Source: BOG-224 sp963783505 (lineage in GTDB: Bacteria; Acidobacteriota; Terriglobia; Bryobacterales; Bryobacteraceae). Taken from it: a stretch of DNA of 64,000 nt. The stretch covers positions 186,001 to 250,000 of the forward strand of contig CAWAOP010000019.1 in NCBI GenBank assembly GCA_963783505.1. The letters run 5' to 3'. Shown here one piece after another: positions 42,845-52,223 of the stretch. The notes below the pieces were generated by a model, which was not told where the DNA came from, ran no database searches, and saw only the letters and a program-made list of their open reading frames with translations. Position numbers and translations under genes: made by a program. The stretch's first letter is position 1; every line of letters starts with the position of its first letter.

Positions 42845-44944
42845 ATGCACAAACCTATCAAGTACGCAGAGAAAGCGCTCAGCTACACCGCCAATGCAGC
42901 TTGGCTGGCTTTCGACAAGCTCAATCAGATCAAGCGGAATGAGAGTTTCACGCCGGCATGGTCGGAGAAACCGCTGCTGAAGTCGTGGGAAAAAGCGAAG
43001 CCTCCGCTGGGTTGGCCTCGCGAGACCGACTCGCTCTGCCCGAAATGCATCCCCGAAATCCGCAAGAAGATCCTGGATGGCGAAGCCCCGCTCGAAGTGC
43101 TCTACACCGACCGCCCTGGCGAAATCAAGGCCCAGATTATCGAGCGCGACGGCAAGATTCTGATGGTCAAGGATTGCCCCATTCACGGGCATTTCGAAGA
43201 CGTCATGGCCATCGATACCGCTTTTTTCAAGCACCTGGAGCAGGTCTTCCCGGGCCGCGATATCCGCGCGCACCACGACGAGACGCTGCACAAGCACGGT
43301 TCGAGCACCATCACGCACGGACGCGGTTCGGTGCTTACGATCGACCTGACGAACCGCTGCAACATGATGTGCGATCCGTGCTTCATGGACGCCAACCAGG
43401 TGGGCTTCGTCCATGAATTGAGCTGGAACGATATCAAGACGCTTCTCGATAATGCCATCACCATCAAGCCCAAGCGCCAGATGTCCGTGCAGTTTTCCGG
43501 CGGCGAGCCGACGCTTTCTCCCTACTTCCTGGATGCGGTCCGCTACGCGCGCGAGGTGGGTTACAACTCCGTTCAGGCCGCCACGAATGGGATCGAATTC
43601 GCTAAGAGTCCCGAGTTTTGCCGGAAGGCCGCCGAGGCTGGGCTGCGCTACGCTTATCTGCAATTCGACGGCATCGGGAACGCCCCAAACCAGCACCGCA
43701 AGGTGGGCAACCTGTTCGACGTCAAGCTGCGGGCCATCGAGAACCTGCACGCCAATGGGGTCGATATCGTGCCCGTGGTGACTATCGTCAACGGCATCAA
43801 CAACGAACAGGTGGGGCGCATCGTCCAGTTCGCGCTGGATAACCCCAGGAAGATTCCGTTCATCTCCTTCCAGCCGGTGTCGTTCACCGGCCGTGACGAA
43901 GCGGTGACGGACGAACGCCGCGAGGCGCAGCGGTACACGCTGTCGCACCTGGCGCACGACGTGAAAAAGCAGACGGGTCTGGGCGAGCCGGTGCGCGACT
44001 GGTTCCCCATCTCCTTTATGTCGACCTTCTCCGATTGGAGCGACCTGGTGAAGGGACCGCAGTCCGACTGGGGCCAATTGAGTTGCGGATGCCATCCGAA
44101 CTGCGGCGTCGGCTTTGCCGTCATGGTAGACAAGGAAACCAAGGAAGCGGCCCCCGTCACGGCTTTCCTGAACGCCGACCGCCTGGCCCGGGACGTGGCG
44201 CGGATCAACGACGCGGCGCGCGGTAAGTTCCTCTCGGTGTTGGGGATGGCGCTATCCGTGGCGCGCAATTACGATCCCTTCAAAGCCCCGAGGCACTTCA
44301 AGCTCAGTGACATGCTCAAGAAGTTCGACAAGACGTTCGGCGCCACCGGAAAGGACTATGGAAAGGTGGGCAAGGAGCGCACGTTCGACGACATCGAGCG
44401 GCGCAGGAAGGACCGTTGGAACTTCCTGTTTATCGCGGGCATGTGGTTCCAGGATCTGTTCAACTACGACTTCCGGCGAACGGAGCAGTGCATCATCCCC
44501 TATGCCACGCAGGAAGGCGAGATCTCTTTCTGCGCCTACAACACGGGCGTCGGGTGGCGGAACATCATCGAGAAAATGCACATGACCGCGACGCTGGCGA
44601 AATGGTACGAGGAAAACGGCAAACACGAGATCTTCGCGGGCGGGAAGCACGTGCCGCTGGAAAGCGCCGAGCATTCGCTGACGTTGCGCGATGAGATCGT
44701 GACTATGGAAGAGCAGCACGATCTGGACCGCCTGGGGATCGCCAAGAACGCGCGCGAGGAAAAGACAAGGGCTAGGGACGCGAAGCTCAAGGAGCGGTTG
44801 GAGAACGAGCGGATGATGAAGCTCTACCGCGAGCACGTCCTGAAGGAGCAGCCCAGCGAACCGCTAATCCAGATCGGCGGTGCGGCGCCCGCCCGAAAGC
44901 CCGAAGCGGAAGAACGCGAGGAAGTTGGCAGCTTCGGAGACTAA
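42845..44944 (+). CDS. radical SAM protein with auxiliary clusters, tetraether-lipid-synthase-like
   Basis: About 699 residues. The radical SAM site is CNMMCDPC (Cys172, 176, 179), followed by the SAM-binding FSGGEPTLS. N-terminal cysteines LCPKC (65, 68) and DCPIHGHFED (111), plus C-terminal CGCHPNCGVG and EQCIIPYATQEGEISFCAYNTGVGW, suggest extra iron centres. This layout (rubredoxin-like N-terminal metal site, SAM cluster, C-terminal auxiliary clusters) recalls the MJ0619/Tes family that couples lipid chains tail to tail. Related bacterial proteins have been proposed to make membrane-spanning lipids of Acidobacteriota. The first ATG with a good ribosome site is 42845 (GAGAGG eight bases upstream). 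The last 100 residues are a charged helix. Radical SAM is certain, lipid role inferred. Confidence 0.85.
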   Translation: MHKPIKYAEKALSYTANAAWLAFDKLNQIKRNESFTPAWSEKPLLKSWEKAKPPLGWPRETDSLCPKCIPEIRKKILDGEAPLEVLYTDRPGEIKAQIIERDGKILMVKDCPIHGHFEDVMAIDTAFFKHLEQVFPGRDIRAHHDETLHKHGSSTITHGRGSVLTIDLTNRCNMMCDPCFMDANQVGFVHELSWNDIKTLLDNAITIKPKRQMSVQFSGGEPTLSPYFLDAVRYAREVGYNSVQAATNGIEFAKSPEFCRKAAEAGLRYAYLQFDGIGNAPNQHRKVGNLFDVKLRAIENLHANGVDIVPVVTIVNGINNEQVGRIVQFALDNPRKIPFISFQPVSFTGRDEAVTDERREAQRYTLSHLAHDVKKQTGLGEPVRDWFPISFMSTFSDWSDLVKGPQSDWGQLSCGCHPNCGVGFAVMVDKETKEAAPVTAFLNADRLARDVARINDAARGKFLSVLGMALSVARNYDPFKAPRHFKLSDMLKKFDKTFGATGKDYGKVGKERTFDDIERRRKDRWNFLFIAGMWFQDLFNYDFRRTEQCIIPYATQEGEISFCAYNTGVGWRNIIEKMHMTATLAKWYEENGKHEIFAGGKHVPLESAEHSLTLRDEIVTMEEQHDLDRLGIAKNAREEKTRARDAKLKERLENERMMKLYREHVLKEQPSEPLIQIGGAAPARKPEAEEREEVGSFGD

Positions 44945-45337
44945 GTCTCCGACCCGCAGATTCGTAGCTATTTGCGGAACCGCTCTATTACTGTCTCGGC
45001 TCGAATCGGGGCCGGGCATTGAGGGCGCTCCGTAAGAGAGCGGGTTCTCGCAAGAATACTCCAGCAAGCGGTGCTAGCACTAGCCAAGTCCCGACCCCAG
45101 TCCGCGGGCAGAGGGAAACCGACTGACCTGCCTGTCTCATAACCGCGATTTGGAAGGGGAGCGGCGGCCACGCGGTGAGTCCGTGGCCGGCAGGCGCGCG
45201 TGATACCTGCGGCGTGGCGGGCAATTTTATGTTTTCCCCTGTGCCTTCAGTTAGTTCCAATTTCTTGTAGCCATTTTTTTCGTTGCGCCTCTCGTAACTT
45301 TCCGCCCACCCTATTCGCCTTGAAATTGATAACGCCC
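44945..45337. other. intergenic stretch before the Oar-like receptor
   Basis: Almost 400 bases. No gene or terminator is convincing. The frame of the receptor is open from 45200, but the signal peptide starts at 45338, so the earlier codons are treated as leader. Confidence 0.45.
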
Positions 45338-48300
45338 ATGCTGCCTAACAGAATACGTACGTACTTTGTCCGCGCATTCGCCGCTAGCCTGACCTTGGCG
45401 GCGTTGTATGCATTTCCCATTAAGGGAGTCGTGAAATCGGGATCGCTTCCCATCCCGGGCGCCACTATAACGGCCGTCCAAGGCGACAAGAAGTTCGTAA
45501 CCACTACGGACGAGAACGGCTCGTACACCTTTGCGGATATACCCGAAGAAGGGGTCTGCACCGTGACAGTCGAGATGCTGGGTTTCGCAAAGGCATCCAA
45601 GGACATCGGCGTCGCGCCGGATGCTCCAGGCGCCGAGTGGGACCTGAATGTGTTGGGCGCTTCGGATTTAAAGGCGGCCCTGGAGGCTAAACCGGCTCCG
45701 GTCGCTCCGGCGGCGCCTGCTCCTCCTCCTACCCAGGTTGCCGCGACGGCGCCGGCTCAGCCGGTTCCGGCGGCAGCGCCTGCCGCGGCTCAACCAGCGG
45801 CTACCACCACTCCGGCCGCGCCGGCGCAGGCTGCCAATGCCGGAGGGCGAGGGCAGGCCGGACGTGGCGCGACGACTCAAACCGGTCGCGGGGCGAACAC
45901 TCAGGCCAACGGGCGCGGTGGCGCGAATAACCAAGCCGGACGCGGTGGCCGCGGATTCCAGCAAGTGGATGTGAATCAGTCGGCTGACGCTTCGCTTTTC
46001 GCACAGGAAGGCAACATCAGCAGCGAGCAGAGCGCGGAGCTTTCTTCGAGCGCCAATGAATCGCTCATGTTGAACGGAAGCATGAGCAGCGCTGCCGGGT
46101 TGGCCGGTATGGGTGATTTCGGCGGTTTTGGCGGCCGCGGCGGCGGCGATTTCGGCGGACGGGGTGGTGATCTTGGAGGCGGCGTGATCGGCGGCGGCGG
46201 GGGTGGCGATGCCAATGCCGGCTTGAACTTGGGAGGTGGACTTGGCGGCGGCGATACCGGAGGCGGTGGCGGTGCTGCTGCTGGTGGCGGCGGCGGCGGC
46301 CGTGGAGGCGCGGGTGGCGCCGGCGGCGGTCCTGGTGGCGGAGGTGGCCGCGGCGGTGGCGGCGGCTTCGGCGGCGGACCAGCGGGCTTCGGCGGCGGTC
46401 GAGGCGGCGGCATCGGCGGACCGGGAATGGCCGGCGGTCGAGGCGGGGCCGGCGGCGGCCGAGGCGGATACCCGAGTATGGCCGGCGCGATGGCGTTCGG
46501 TAATAACCGGCGTAATCCCCGCATGATGTATACCGGCAATCTGAACATCCAGGAGCGCAACTCTCTGCTGAACGCCCAGTCCTATTCGCTCAGCGGCGCT
46601 GCGATTCCCAAGCCCTACTCCAATAACACGACCATAAATGGGACCTTCGGCGGCCCGTTGAAGATTCCGAAGCTGGTAAGCGGAACCCGAGGACAATTCA
46701 CTCTGAGCGTGGGCGTGACGCGCGGCCGTCTGGGAAATCCGGGCGGTTTCACCACCATGCCGACAGCGCTGCAGAAGAGCGGCGATTTCGTCGGTTCGAC
46801 CATCTCAAGCGGAACCGCGATTGGGCAGCCGGTGGTTATTTATGACCCGCTCACGAATACTCCGTTCCCGAACGACACGATTCCCGCGAATCGGATAAGC
46901 CCGATTGCGAAAGGGCTCATACCTTACTTCCCGTCGCCGAACATCGCCAGCGCTCCAGGCATCACGCGAAACTACCAGCTTCCTTATACGACTCTGAACA
47001 GTTCCCAAAACGTGAATGCGCGAATCAACCAGACCTTGAATGCCAAGAACCGCATTTCGGGCGGGGTCGCGTATCAGGGCGGCAACACGACTACGCCGAA
47101 TACCGTCGGCTTTACCGATCCGGCGACTGGCAGTATTATTACCGACCACGCTCATAGCAAAGGGGAGAGCGCGAACGCAAGTTACGTGCACAACTTCACG
47201 TCGCGGATCATTGGAACCATCACTTACAACTTCAGCCGTTCTCACACTCAGAGCCTGCCGTATTTTGCCGGGCTGAACGAGAATATTGGTCAGAAGCTGG
47301 GCATCAGCGGCCTTTCGAACGACCCCATAAACTGGGGACCTCCATCGCTGAGCTTTTCGAGCGGCTATGCGGGATTCAGCGACGGGAACTATACGCTGGG
47401 CACGTCGCAAACCAGCTCCTTGACTGCGTCTTTGCTGTGGGTTCACAATACGCACAACGTCACGATCGGCAGCGATTTCAGAAGGCAGCAAACCGATACG
47501 TACTCGAATCCCAATGGAAGAGGCTCGTTCAGCTTCGACGGACTGGCCACCAGCCAGCTTCAGACCGTGAACGGCGTTCAGAGCCCGAACGCGGCGACGG
47601 GATCGGACTGGGCCGACTTCCTGCTCGGCGTTCCCTACAACTCCTCGCTTAAGACCGTAATTAATCCATCGCTTTACTTCCGCGGATCGGTCATGGATGT
47701 TTATTTGAACGACGATTGGAGACTGTCACCCAAGCTCTCGTTCCAGTGGGGCGTTCGGTGGGATTACCAGACCCCGGTGAGCGAGATCCACAATCAGCTC
47801 GTGGATCTGGTTTTCCAGCCTGCGTTCACCTCGTTTACGACGATACAGCCGGGCCAGATCAATCCTTTGACGGGCCAGGCTGCGTCCAAGACGCTAATTA
47901 GCTCCCAGCCGCATAATATTTCTCCGCGGCTCGGAATCGCATGGCGGCTTAGCTCAAAGTCGGATTGGCTGCACTCGACGGTCATCCGGGCAGGCGCGGG
48001 CATTGTGTACAATTCCTCGGTCTACCAAGCGGTCGCCCAGAGCTTTTCCCAACAGCCGCCGCTCGTTGCGGCTTACAACCTCTATCTCACGGATTACGAG
48101 TCGTCGCGCGGGACGGCTCCGACCATGGCGACCGCATTCGTGAACGCCAAGTCCACTTCGGGCAACACGGTTTCGGACACTTTCGCGGTGGATCCCACCT
48201 ACAGGCTAGGCTACGCCGAGCAGTGGCAGTTCCAGCTCCAGCAGAATCTTCCGGCCGGGTTCCAGACCTCGATTTCGTACAATGGCACGGCCGGGCGGGA

Positions 48301-49066
48301 CTTGGACCGGCGGATGAGGCCGTGGGTAGTGGCGCCAGGAGCGGCCCAGGCTTACTACCCCACTGGGTATACCTATGAGACGTACGGCGGGAATTCGATG
48401 TACAACGCCGTCACCGCGCAGTTGATCCGCCGGCTCCGCGGCGGATTATCGGCGAACGCCAGTTACACGTTCCGAAAGGGCATTCAGGACGCCAGCACGG
48501 CTCAGAACTGGCTCAACTACCGCGCGGATAGGGCGGTTTTCGTTTCACCGCAGTCTGCCACCTTCACATTCACTTATGGGTCCGGCCAAGGCCGGCGGGG
48601 CGGCGGAATGATCAGCGGGTGGAAGGGCGTGATTATCCGAGACTGGAACCTCACCAGTTCCATCAATATCTCCAATGGGAACTTGCTCACGCCCATGGAG
48701 GGAGGCAATCAGCAGACCAAAGGTGGCAGTAACCGGGCTGATTACGATGGGCAGCCGGTTGGCGCCGTTCTTCCGGGACAGCTCTTCAATACGGCTGCAT
48801 TCGTCAACCCGGCCGCGGGAACCTGGGGCAATGCAGGCCGCTCAATTATTCCCGGCCCGATCAGCTTCAGCTTAAACGCGTCAGCCAACCGGACTTTCCG
48901 GTTAGGAGACCGGCAGCGGATGCAGTTCTCTCTTCAGGCCAACAACGCTTTGAACACGGTAGTTGTGAACGGTTGGGGTACGACGCTCGGTACGAGCACG
49001 TTCGGGCAAGCCACCGGGGTTTCCGCAATGCGGTCCGTTTCCGCGAGTACGAGGTTTAATTTCTAG
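45338..49066 (+). CDS. Oar-like TonB-dependent receptor with long glycine-rich region
   Basis: About 1242 residues. Signal peptide (FAASLTLAALYAFPI), then a carboxypeptidase-regulatory-like domain (about 28-105, GVVKSGSLPIPGATITAVQ...GSYTFADIPEEGVCTVTVEMLGF). An Ala/Pro linker and an Arg/Gly/Asn-rich stretch follow. Residues about 250-390 are a Gly-rich low-complexity region in the place of a normal plug. The barrel begins near MMYTGNLNIQERNSLLNAQSYSLSG and ends in SASTRFNF, a good terminal strand. The ATG at 45338 lacks a ribosome site. The next gene starts two bases after the stop. Oar-type proteins are outer-membrane barrels; the cargo is unknown. Confidence 0.85.
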   Translation: MLPNRIRTYFVRAFAASLTLAALYAFPIKGVVKSGSLPIPGATITAVQGDKKFVTTTDENGSYTFADIPEEGVCTVTVEMLGFAKASKDIGVAPDAPGAEWDLNVLGASDLKAALEAKPAPVAPAAPAPPPTQVAATAPAQPVPAAAPAAAQPAATTTPAAPAQAANAGGRGQAGRGATTQTGRGANTQANGRGGANNQAGRGGRGFQQVDVNQSADASLFAQEGNISSEQSAELSSSANESLMLNGSMSSAAGLAGMGDFGGFGGRGGGDFGGRGGDLGGGVIGGGGGGDANAGLNLGGGLGGGDTGGGGGAAAGGGGGGRGGAGGAGGGPGGGGGRGGGGGFGGGPAGFGGGRGGGIGGPGMAGGRGGAGGGRGGYPSMAGAMAFGNNRRNPRMMYTGNLNIQERNSLLNAQSYSLSGAAIPKPYSNNTTINGTFGGPLKIPKLVSGTRGQFTLSVGVTRGRLGNPGGFTTMPTALQKSGDFVGSTISSGTAIGQPVVIYDPLTNTPFPNDTIPANRISPIAKGLIPYFPSPNIASAPGITRNYQLPYTTLNSSQNVNARINQTLNAKNRISGGVAYQGGNTTTPNTVGFTDPATGSIITDHAHSKGESANASYVHNFTSRIIGTITYNFSRSHTQSLPYFAGLNENIGQKLGISGLSNDPINWGPPSLSFSSGYAGFSDGNYTLGTSQTSSLTASLLWVHNTHNVTIGSDFRRQQTDTYSNPNGRGSFSFDGLATSQLQTVNGVQSPNAATGSDWADFLLGVPYNSSLKTVINPSLYFRGSVMDVYLNDDWRLSPKLSFQWGVRWDYQTPVSEIHNQLVDLVFQPAFTSFTTIQPGQINPLTGQAASKTLISSQPHNISPRLGIAWRLSSKSDWLHSTVIRAGAGIVYNSSVYQAVAQSFSQQPPLVAAYNLYLTDYESSRGTAPTMATAFVNAKSTSGNTVSDTFAVDPTYRLGYAEQWQFQLQQNLPAGFQTSISYNGTAGRDLDRRMRPWVVAPGAAQAYYPTGYTYETYGGNSMYNAVTAQLIRRLRGGLSANASYTFRKGIQDASTAQNWLNYRADRAVFVSPQSATFTFTYGSGQGRRGGGMISGWKGVIIRDWNLTSSINISNGNLLTPMEGGNQQTKGGSNRADYDGQPVGAVLPGQLFNTAAFVNPAAGTWGNAGRSIIPGPISFSLNASANRTFRLGDRQRMQFSLQANNALNTVVVNGWGTTLGTSTFGQATGVSAMRSVSASTRFNF

Positions 49067-49068
49067 CC

Positions 49069-51300
49069 ATGAGAACACATAGAATCATCGTTGCCACGTA
49101 TCTGGTCTGGCTGCTGGCGGCGTCCGCTCAACAGCCCGCGCCCAGACCCCAGACCTCGCAACCCGCTGCCCAGACGCCCCAGCCGGCCGCCACGCGCCAG
49201 CAACCGGCGCAGCAGCAGGCTAACGCTCCGCTCGCCAAGTCGGCTTATCATTTCGACGTAACTACGCAACTGGTGCTGGTGGACCTCTACGTCAAGGACA
49301 AGGACGGCAAGCCTATCGAAGGCTTGAAGAAAGAGGATTTCACGGTGGCCGAGGACAACAAGCCGCAGCAGATCAAGGTGTTCGAATTCCAGCGGCTGGA
49401 AGAGGAAGCGAAGCCGATGGAGGCGCCGACGCTGCAACCGAGGCCCGCGGAGCCGGCGGCGCAAGCGAAGACCGTACAGGCCGCGGTCGCGCAGGGCATC
49501 GCGCCCGCCAAGCCGGGCGAGATCAAGTATAAGGACACACGGCTGATCGTGCTGTACTTCGACATGCAGGGAATGCCGGCCGACGACCAGATCCGCATGC
49601 AGAAGGGCGCTCTCAAGTTCATCAAGGACGACATGACGCCGTCCGACAAAGTGGCCTTGATGCAGTACGCCGGCGAGATGAAGATCCTTCAGGACTTCAC
49701 CGAGGACCGCGACGCGCTGACCAAGATCGTCAACACCAAGATCATAGTGGGCGAAGCCAGTGAAATGGGCAACACCACGAGCGACGACAGCAGCGCGGAC
49801 ACGGGCGCGGCGTTTACGGCGGATGACAGCGAATTCAATATTTTCAATACGGACCGTCAATTGACGGCCCTTGAAAACGCCGTAAAGGCGCTGGCGACCT
49901 TGCCGGAGAAGAAGGCTTTCGTGTACTTCTCCAGTGGAATCAGCCGCAGCACCGGCATGGATAACGACGCTCAGTTGAGGGCCACCGTGAATGCGGCCAT
50001 CAAGGCCAACGTATCGTTCTACCCGGTGGATGCCCGCGGGCTTGTGGCTCAAGCCCCATCGGGTAATGCGACACGCGGGTCGGGCGGCAACTCGTCGGGG
50101 GGCGGCAACTCCGGCAACTTTTCGGGCGGTTCGGCGCAGGCCACCACCCAGAACCTCCAACAGACCCAGGACACGCTGTATGGACTGGCGGCCGATACGG
50201 GCGGGAAGGCGTTCTTCGATTTCAGCGATCTTTCCACCGGCGTTGTTCAGGCGCAGAAAGACATTTCCAGCTACTACATTCTGGGCTACTACACGACGAA
50301 CACGGCGCTTGACGGCAAATTCCGCCGCATCAAGGTCAACATCAACGGCAACCTGAGCGCCAAGCTCGATTACCGGACCGGCTACTTCGCGAACAAGGAA
50401 TTCAAGAATTTCAACTCCACGGACCGCGAGAACCAGCTTGCCGCGGCGCTGGACCTCGGCGATCCCATCACGGACCTGACGCTGGGCCTGGAGACGGATT
50501 ATTTCCGCCGCGCCAGCGATCGCTACTACGTGCCGGTGGTGGTGAAGTTGCCGGGTACCGACATTGTGCTCGCCAAGCAGGGCAAGGGCGACACCACCCG
50601 TCTCGACCTCATCGGACAGATCAAGGATTCGAAGGACCAGGTGGTGGCGACCGCGAGGGACTTCATCACCATCAAGCTAAAGGACGTGACGACGGCGGAT
50701 CTGGCGAAGAAGACTTTCGCCTACGACGCAGGCTACACCCTCGGCCCCGGGACCTACAAGATCAAGTTCCTGGCGCGCGAGAACGAGACGGGCAAGATGG
50801 GCACCTTCGAGTCGAAGTTCACGATTCCGGATCTCTCCAAGGACAATCACTACATCCCGATCAGCTCGGTCATCCTGAGCAACCAGCGCGAGAAGGTGCA
50901 GAATGCGGTGGGCGGCGGCGGTGGCCCCATGCGGATGATGACCTTCAATCCGCTGGTCCAAAACGACGAGAAGTTGATCCCGAGCGTGACCCGCGTGTTC
51001 CGCAAGGACCAGACCATGTACGTGTTCCTGGAGGCCTACGAGCCGCTGGCGTCGAAGATTCAGCCGCTGTACGCTACGTTGAGCTTCTACAAGGGGACGA
51101 CGCACCCCGTAAAGGCCTTCGAGACCGAACCCATCGAGATCTCCGAGGGACTGGACTCGATGACCAAGGCGGTTCCGGTCCGGTTCAGCCTCCCGCTTGC
51201 GAAGCTTGCGCCTGGACAATACACCTGCCAGGTGACCTTGCTGCAACCGGACGATAAGCGGTTCGCTTTCTGGCGGGCCCCGATCTACCTGCTGCCGTAA
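49069..51300 (+). CDS. secreted VWA domain protein (VWFA-related acidobacterial family)
   Basis: A 743-residue exported protein. Signal peptide (IIVATYLVWLLAASAQ), a Gln/Pro/Ala-rich linker, then the family opening YHFDVTTQLVLVDLYVKDKDGKPIEGLKKEDFTVAEDNKP. The VWA domain (about 165-430) runs from RLIVLYFDMQGMPADDQIRM to ISSYYILGYYTTNTALDGKFR and contains Gly/Ser-rich insert GGNSSGGGNSGNFSGG. The C-terminal part is beta-rich. It is co-transcribed with the Oar-like receptor (two-base gap) and followed by a strong terminator, so the two probably act together at the surface. A paralogue is at 5010. Confidence 0.88.
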   Translation: MRTHRIIVATYLVWLLAASAQQPAPRPQTSQPAAQTPQPAATRQQPAQQQANAPLAKSAYHFDVTTQLVLVDLYVKDKDGKPIEGLKKEDFTVAEDNKPQQIKVFEFQRLEEEAKPMEAPTLQPRPAEPAAQAKTVQAAVAQGIAPAKPGEIKYKDTRLIVLYFDMQGMPADDQIRMQKGALKFIKDDMTPSDKVALMQYAGEMKILQDFTEDRDALTKIVNTKIIVGEASEMGNTTSDDSSADTGAAFTADDSEFNIFNTDRQLTALENAVKALATLPEKKAFVYFSSGISRSTGMDNDAQLRATVNAAIKANVSFYPVDARGLVAQAPSGNATRGSGGNSSGGGNSGNFSGGSAQATTQNLQQTQDTLYGLAADTGGKAFFDFSDLSTGVVQAQKDISSYYILGYYTTNTALDGKFRRIKVNINGNLSAKLDYRTGYFANKEFKNFNSTDRENQLAAALDLGDPITDLTLGLETDYFRRASDRYYVPVVVKLPGTDIVLAKQGKGDTTRLDLIGQIKDSKDQVVATARDFITIKLKDVTTADLAKKTFAYDAGYTLGPGTYKIKFLARENETGKMGTFESKFTIPDLSKDNHYIPISSVILSNQREKVQNAVGGGGGPMRMMTFNPLVQNDEKLIPSVTRVFRKDQTMYVFLEAYEPLASKIQPLYATLSFYKGTTHPVKAFETEPIEISEGLDSMTKAVPVRFSLPLAKLAPGQYTCQVTLLQPDDKRFAFWRAPIYLLP

Positions 51301-51324
51301 GTATTCCTCTGGTTGTGGTTTCGA

Positions 51325-51358
51325 GCCGGCGATGGGCGAGAGCCCATCGCCGGCTTTT
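51325..51358 (+). terminator. intrinsic terminator of the receptor-VWA operon
   Basis: GCCGGCGATGGGC (51325-51337), loop GAGA, exact inverse GCCCATCGCCGGC (51342-51354), then TTTT. A 13-bp perfect stem with a U-run 24 bases after the stop codon; the clearest terminator in the window. Confidence 0.9.
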
Positions 51359-51470
51359 CGCTTCTAAGGCGCCCCGGTGTTTTGGTTCGGAGGGTTTGAG
51401 GGCGTCAGTACCAGCGATCTTGGATTTCTGCATCCTATAGGCTTGTATGCACGTCTAGTGCAAGCAGGGT

Positions 51471-51492
51471 GGTATTTCGCATCTGAAATACC
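51471..51492. repeat. short inverted repeat GGTATTTC/GAAATACC
   Basis: GGTATTTC-gcatct-GAAATACC, eight-base arms, in the gap between the terminator and the Rrf2 promoter. It could be an operator for the Rrf2 gene; otherwise no signal is seen at 51359-51545. Confidence 0.4.
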
Positions 51493-51545
51493 GCGGCCTG
51501 GGGATGCTTAAGTTAGGTTGCAGGATAGCGCGGCGAGTTCACCTC

Positions 51546-51574
51546 TTGCCCGGAATCTCTGGAACAATTAAGAT
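51546..51574 (+). promoter_or_regulatory. promoter of the Rrf2 regulator gene
   Basis: TTGCCC (51546-51551), a 17-base spacer, TAAGAT (51569-51574). Transcription would begin near 51581. The downstream leader has GGAGGCAG directly before the ATG. Confidence 0.45.
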
Positions 51575-51611
51575 AACGGAGTAGCCTTAGTCCGAATCGA
51601 ACGGAGGCAGA

Positions 51612-52085
51612 ATGATCTATTCTCGCTCGGCTGAGTATGCCATACGCGCGTTTGTCAACCTCGCGCAGGTACAGGAAGGCAAGTACGCCATGGTCAAGAA
51701 CATTGCGGAGGAGGAGGGCATCCCTTCCCATTTTCTGGCCAAGATCTTGCAGCAGCTCGCGCGCAAGGGATTGCTAAGATCCAGCAAGGGTCCGACGGGA
51801 GGCTTTGCGCTCCGTGTGGACGCGCGAGACGTCCGGCTGCTGGACATCGTCGAGGCCCTCGACGGCCTGGCTCCCTACCAACAGTGCGCTAGCGGACTGT
51901 CGGAATGCTCCGACGAAATGCCGTGCTCGATGCACGATAGCTGGATCGGGTTGCGTTCGCGTATCATGGATTATCTAGGGAAGAACACGATCGCCGACCT
52001 GGCCAAGGCGCTTGAACAGAAGAAGAAAACGCTGGGCAGCGCCAAGCAAAAGAAAACCCGGCGGGTGAAGAAGGCTTCGGCCTAG
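51612..52085 (+). CDS. Rrf2 family iron-sulfur regulator
   Basis: A 157-residue winged-helix regulator beginning MIYSRSAEYAIRAFVNLAQ, the Rrf2 hallmark. The recognition part is LAKILQQLARKGLLRSSKGPTGGFAL. Three cysteines in the order C-x6-C-x5-C (QQCASGLSECSDEMPCSMH) match the IscR/RsrR cluster site, so it probably senses Fe-S status, nitric oxide or redox. A basic Lys-rich tail (KKTRRVKKASA) is unusual. The ATG follows GGAGGCAG. No isc or suf genes are in the window, so its regulon is not evident. Confidence 0.9.
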   Translation: MIYSRSAEYAIRAFVNLAQVQEGKYAMVKNIAEEEGIPSHFLAKILQQLARKGLLRSSKGPTGGFALRVDARDVRLLDIVEALDGLAPYQQCASGLSECSDEMPCSMHDSWIGLRSRIMDYLGKNTIADLAKALEQKKKTLGSAKQKKTRRVKKASA

Positions 52086-52223
52086 CATCCCGTAGCGGCG
52101 CGCGGCATCGGCGAAGCGCGCCGCATCTAGATATTGAGGGCGGTCAAGGCTGTGCGCCAAGCCTCGCAGCGTCGGATACCGCTGCGGGCTCACTGGCTGG
52201 AGGCCGCTCATTCCGGAGGCATG

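Noticed and set aside
42701..44095. 464-codon ORF on the minus strand opposite the radical SAM gene
   Set aside because: It is the antisense shadow of a gene with clear catalytic motifs; no ribosome site and no recognisable domain.
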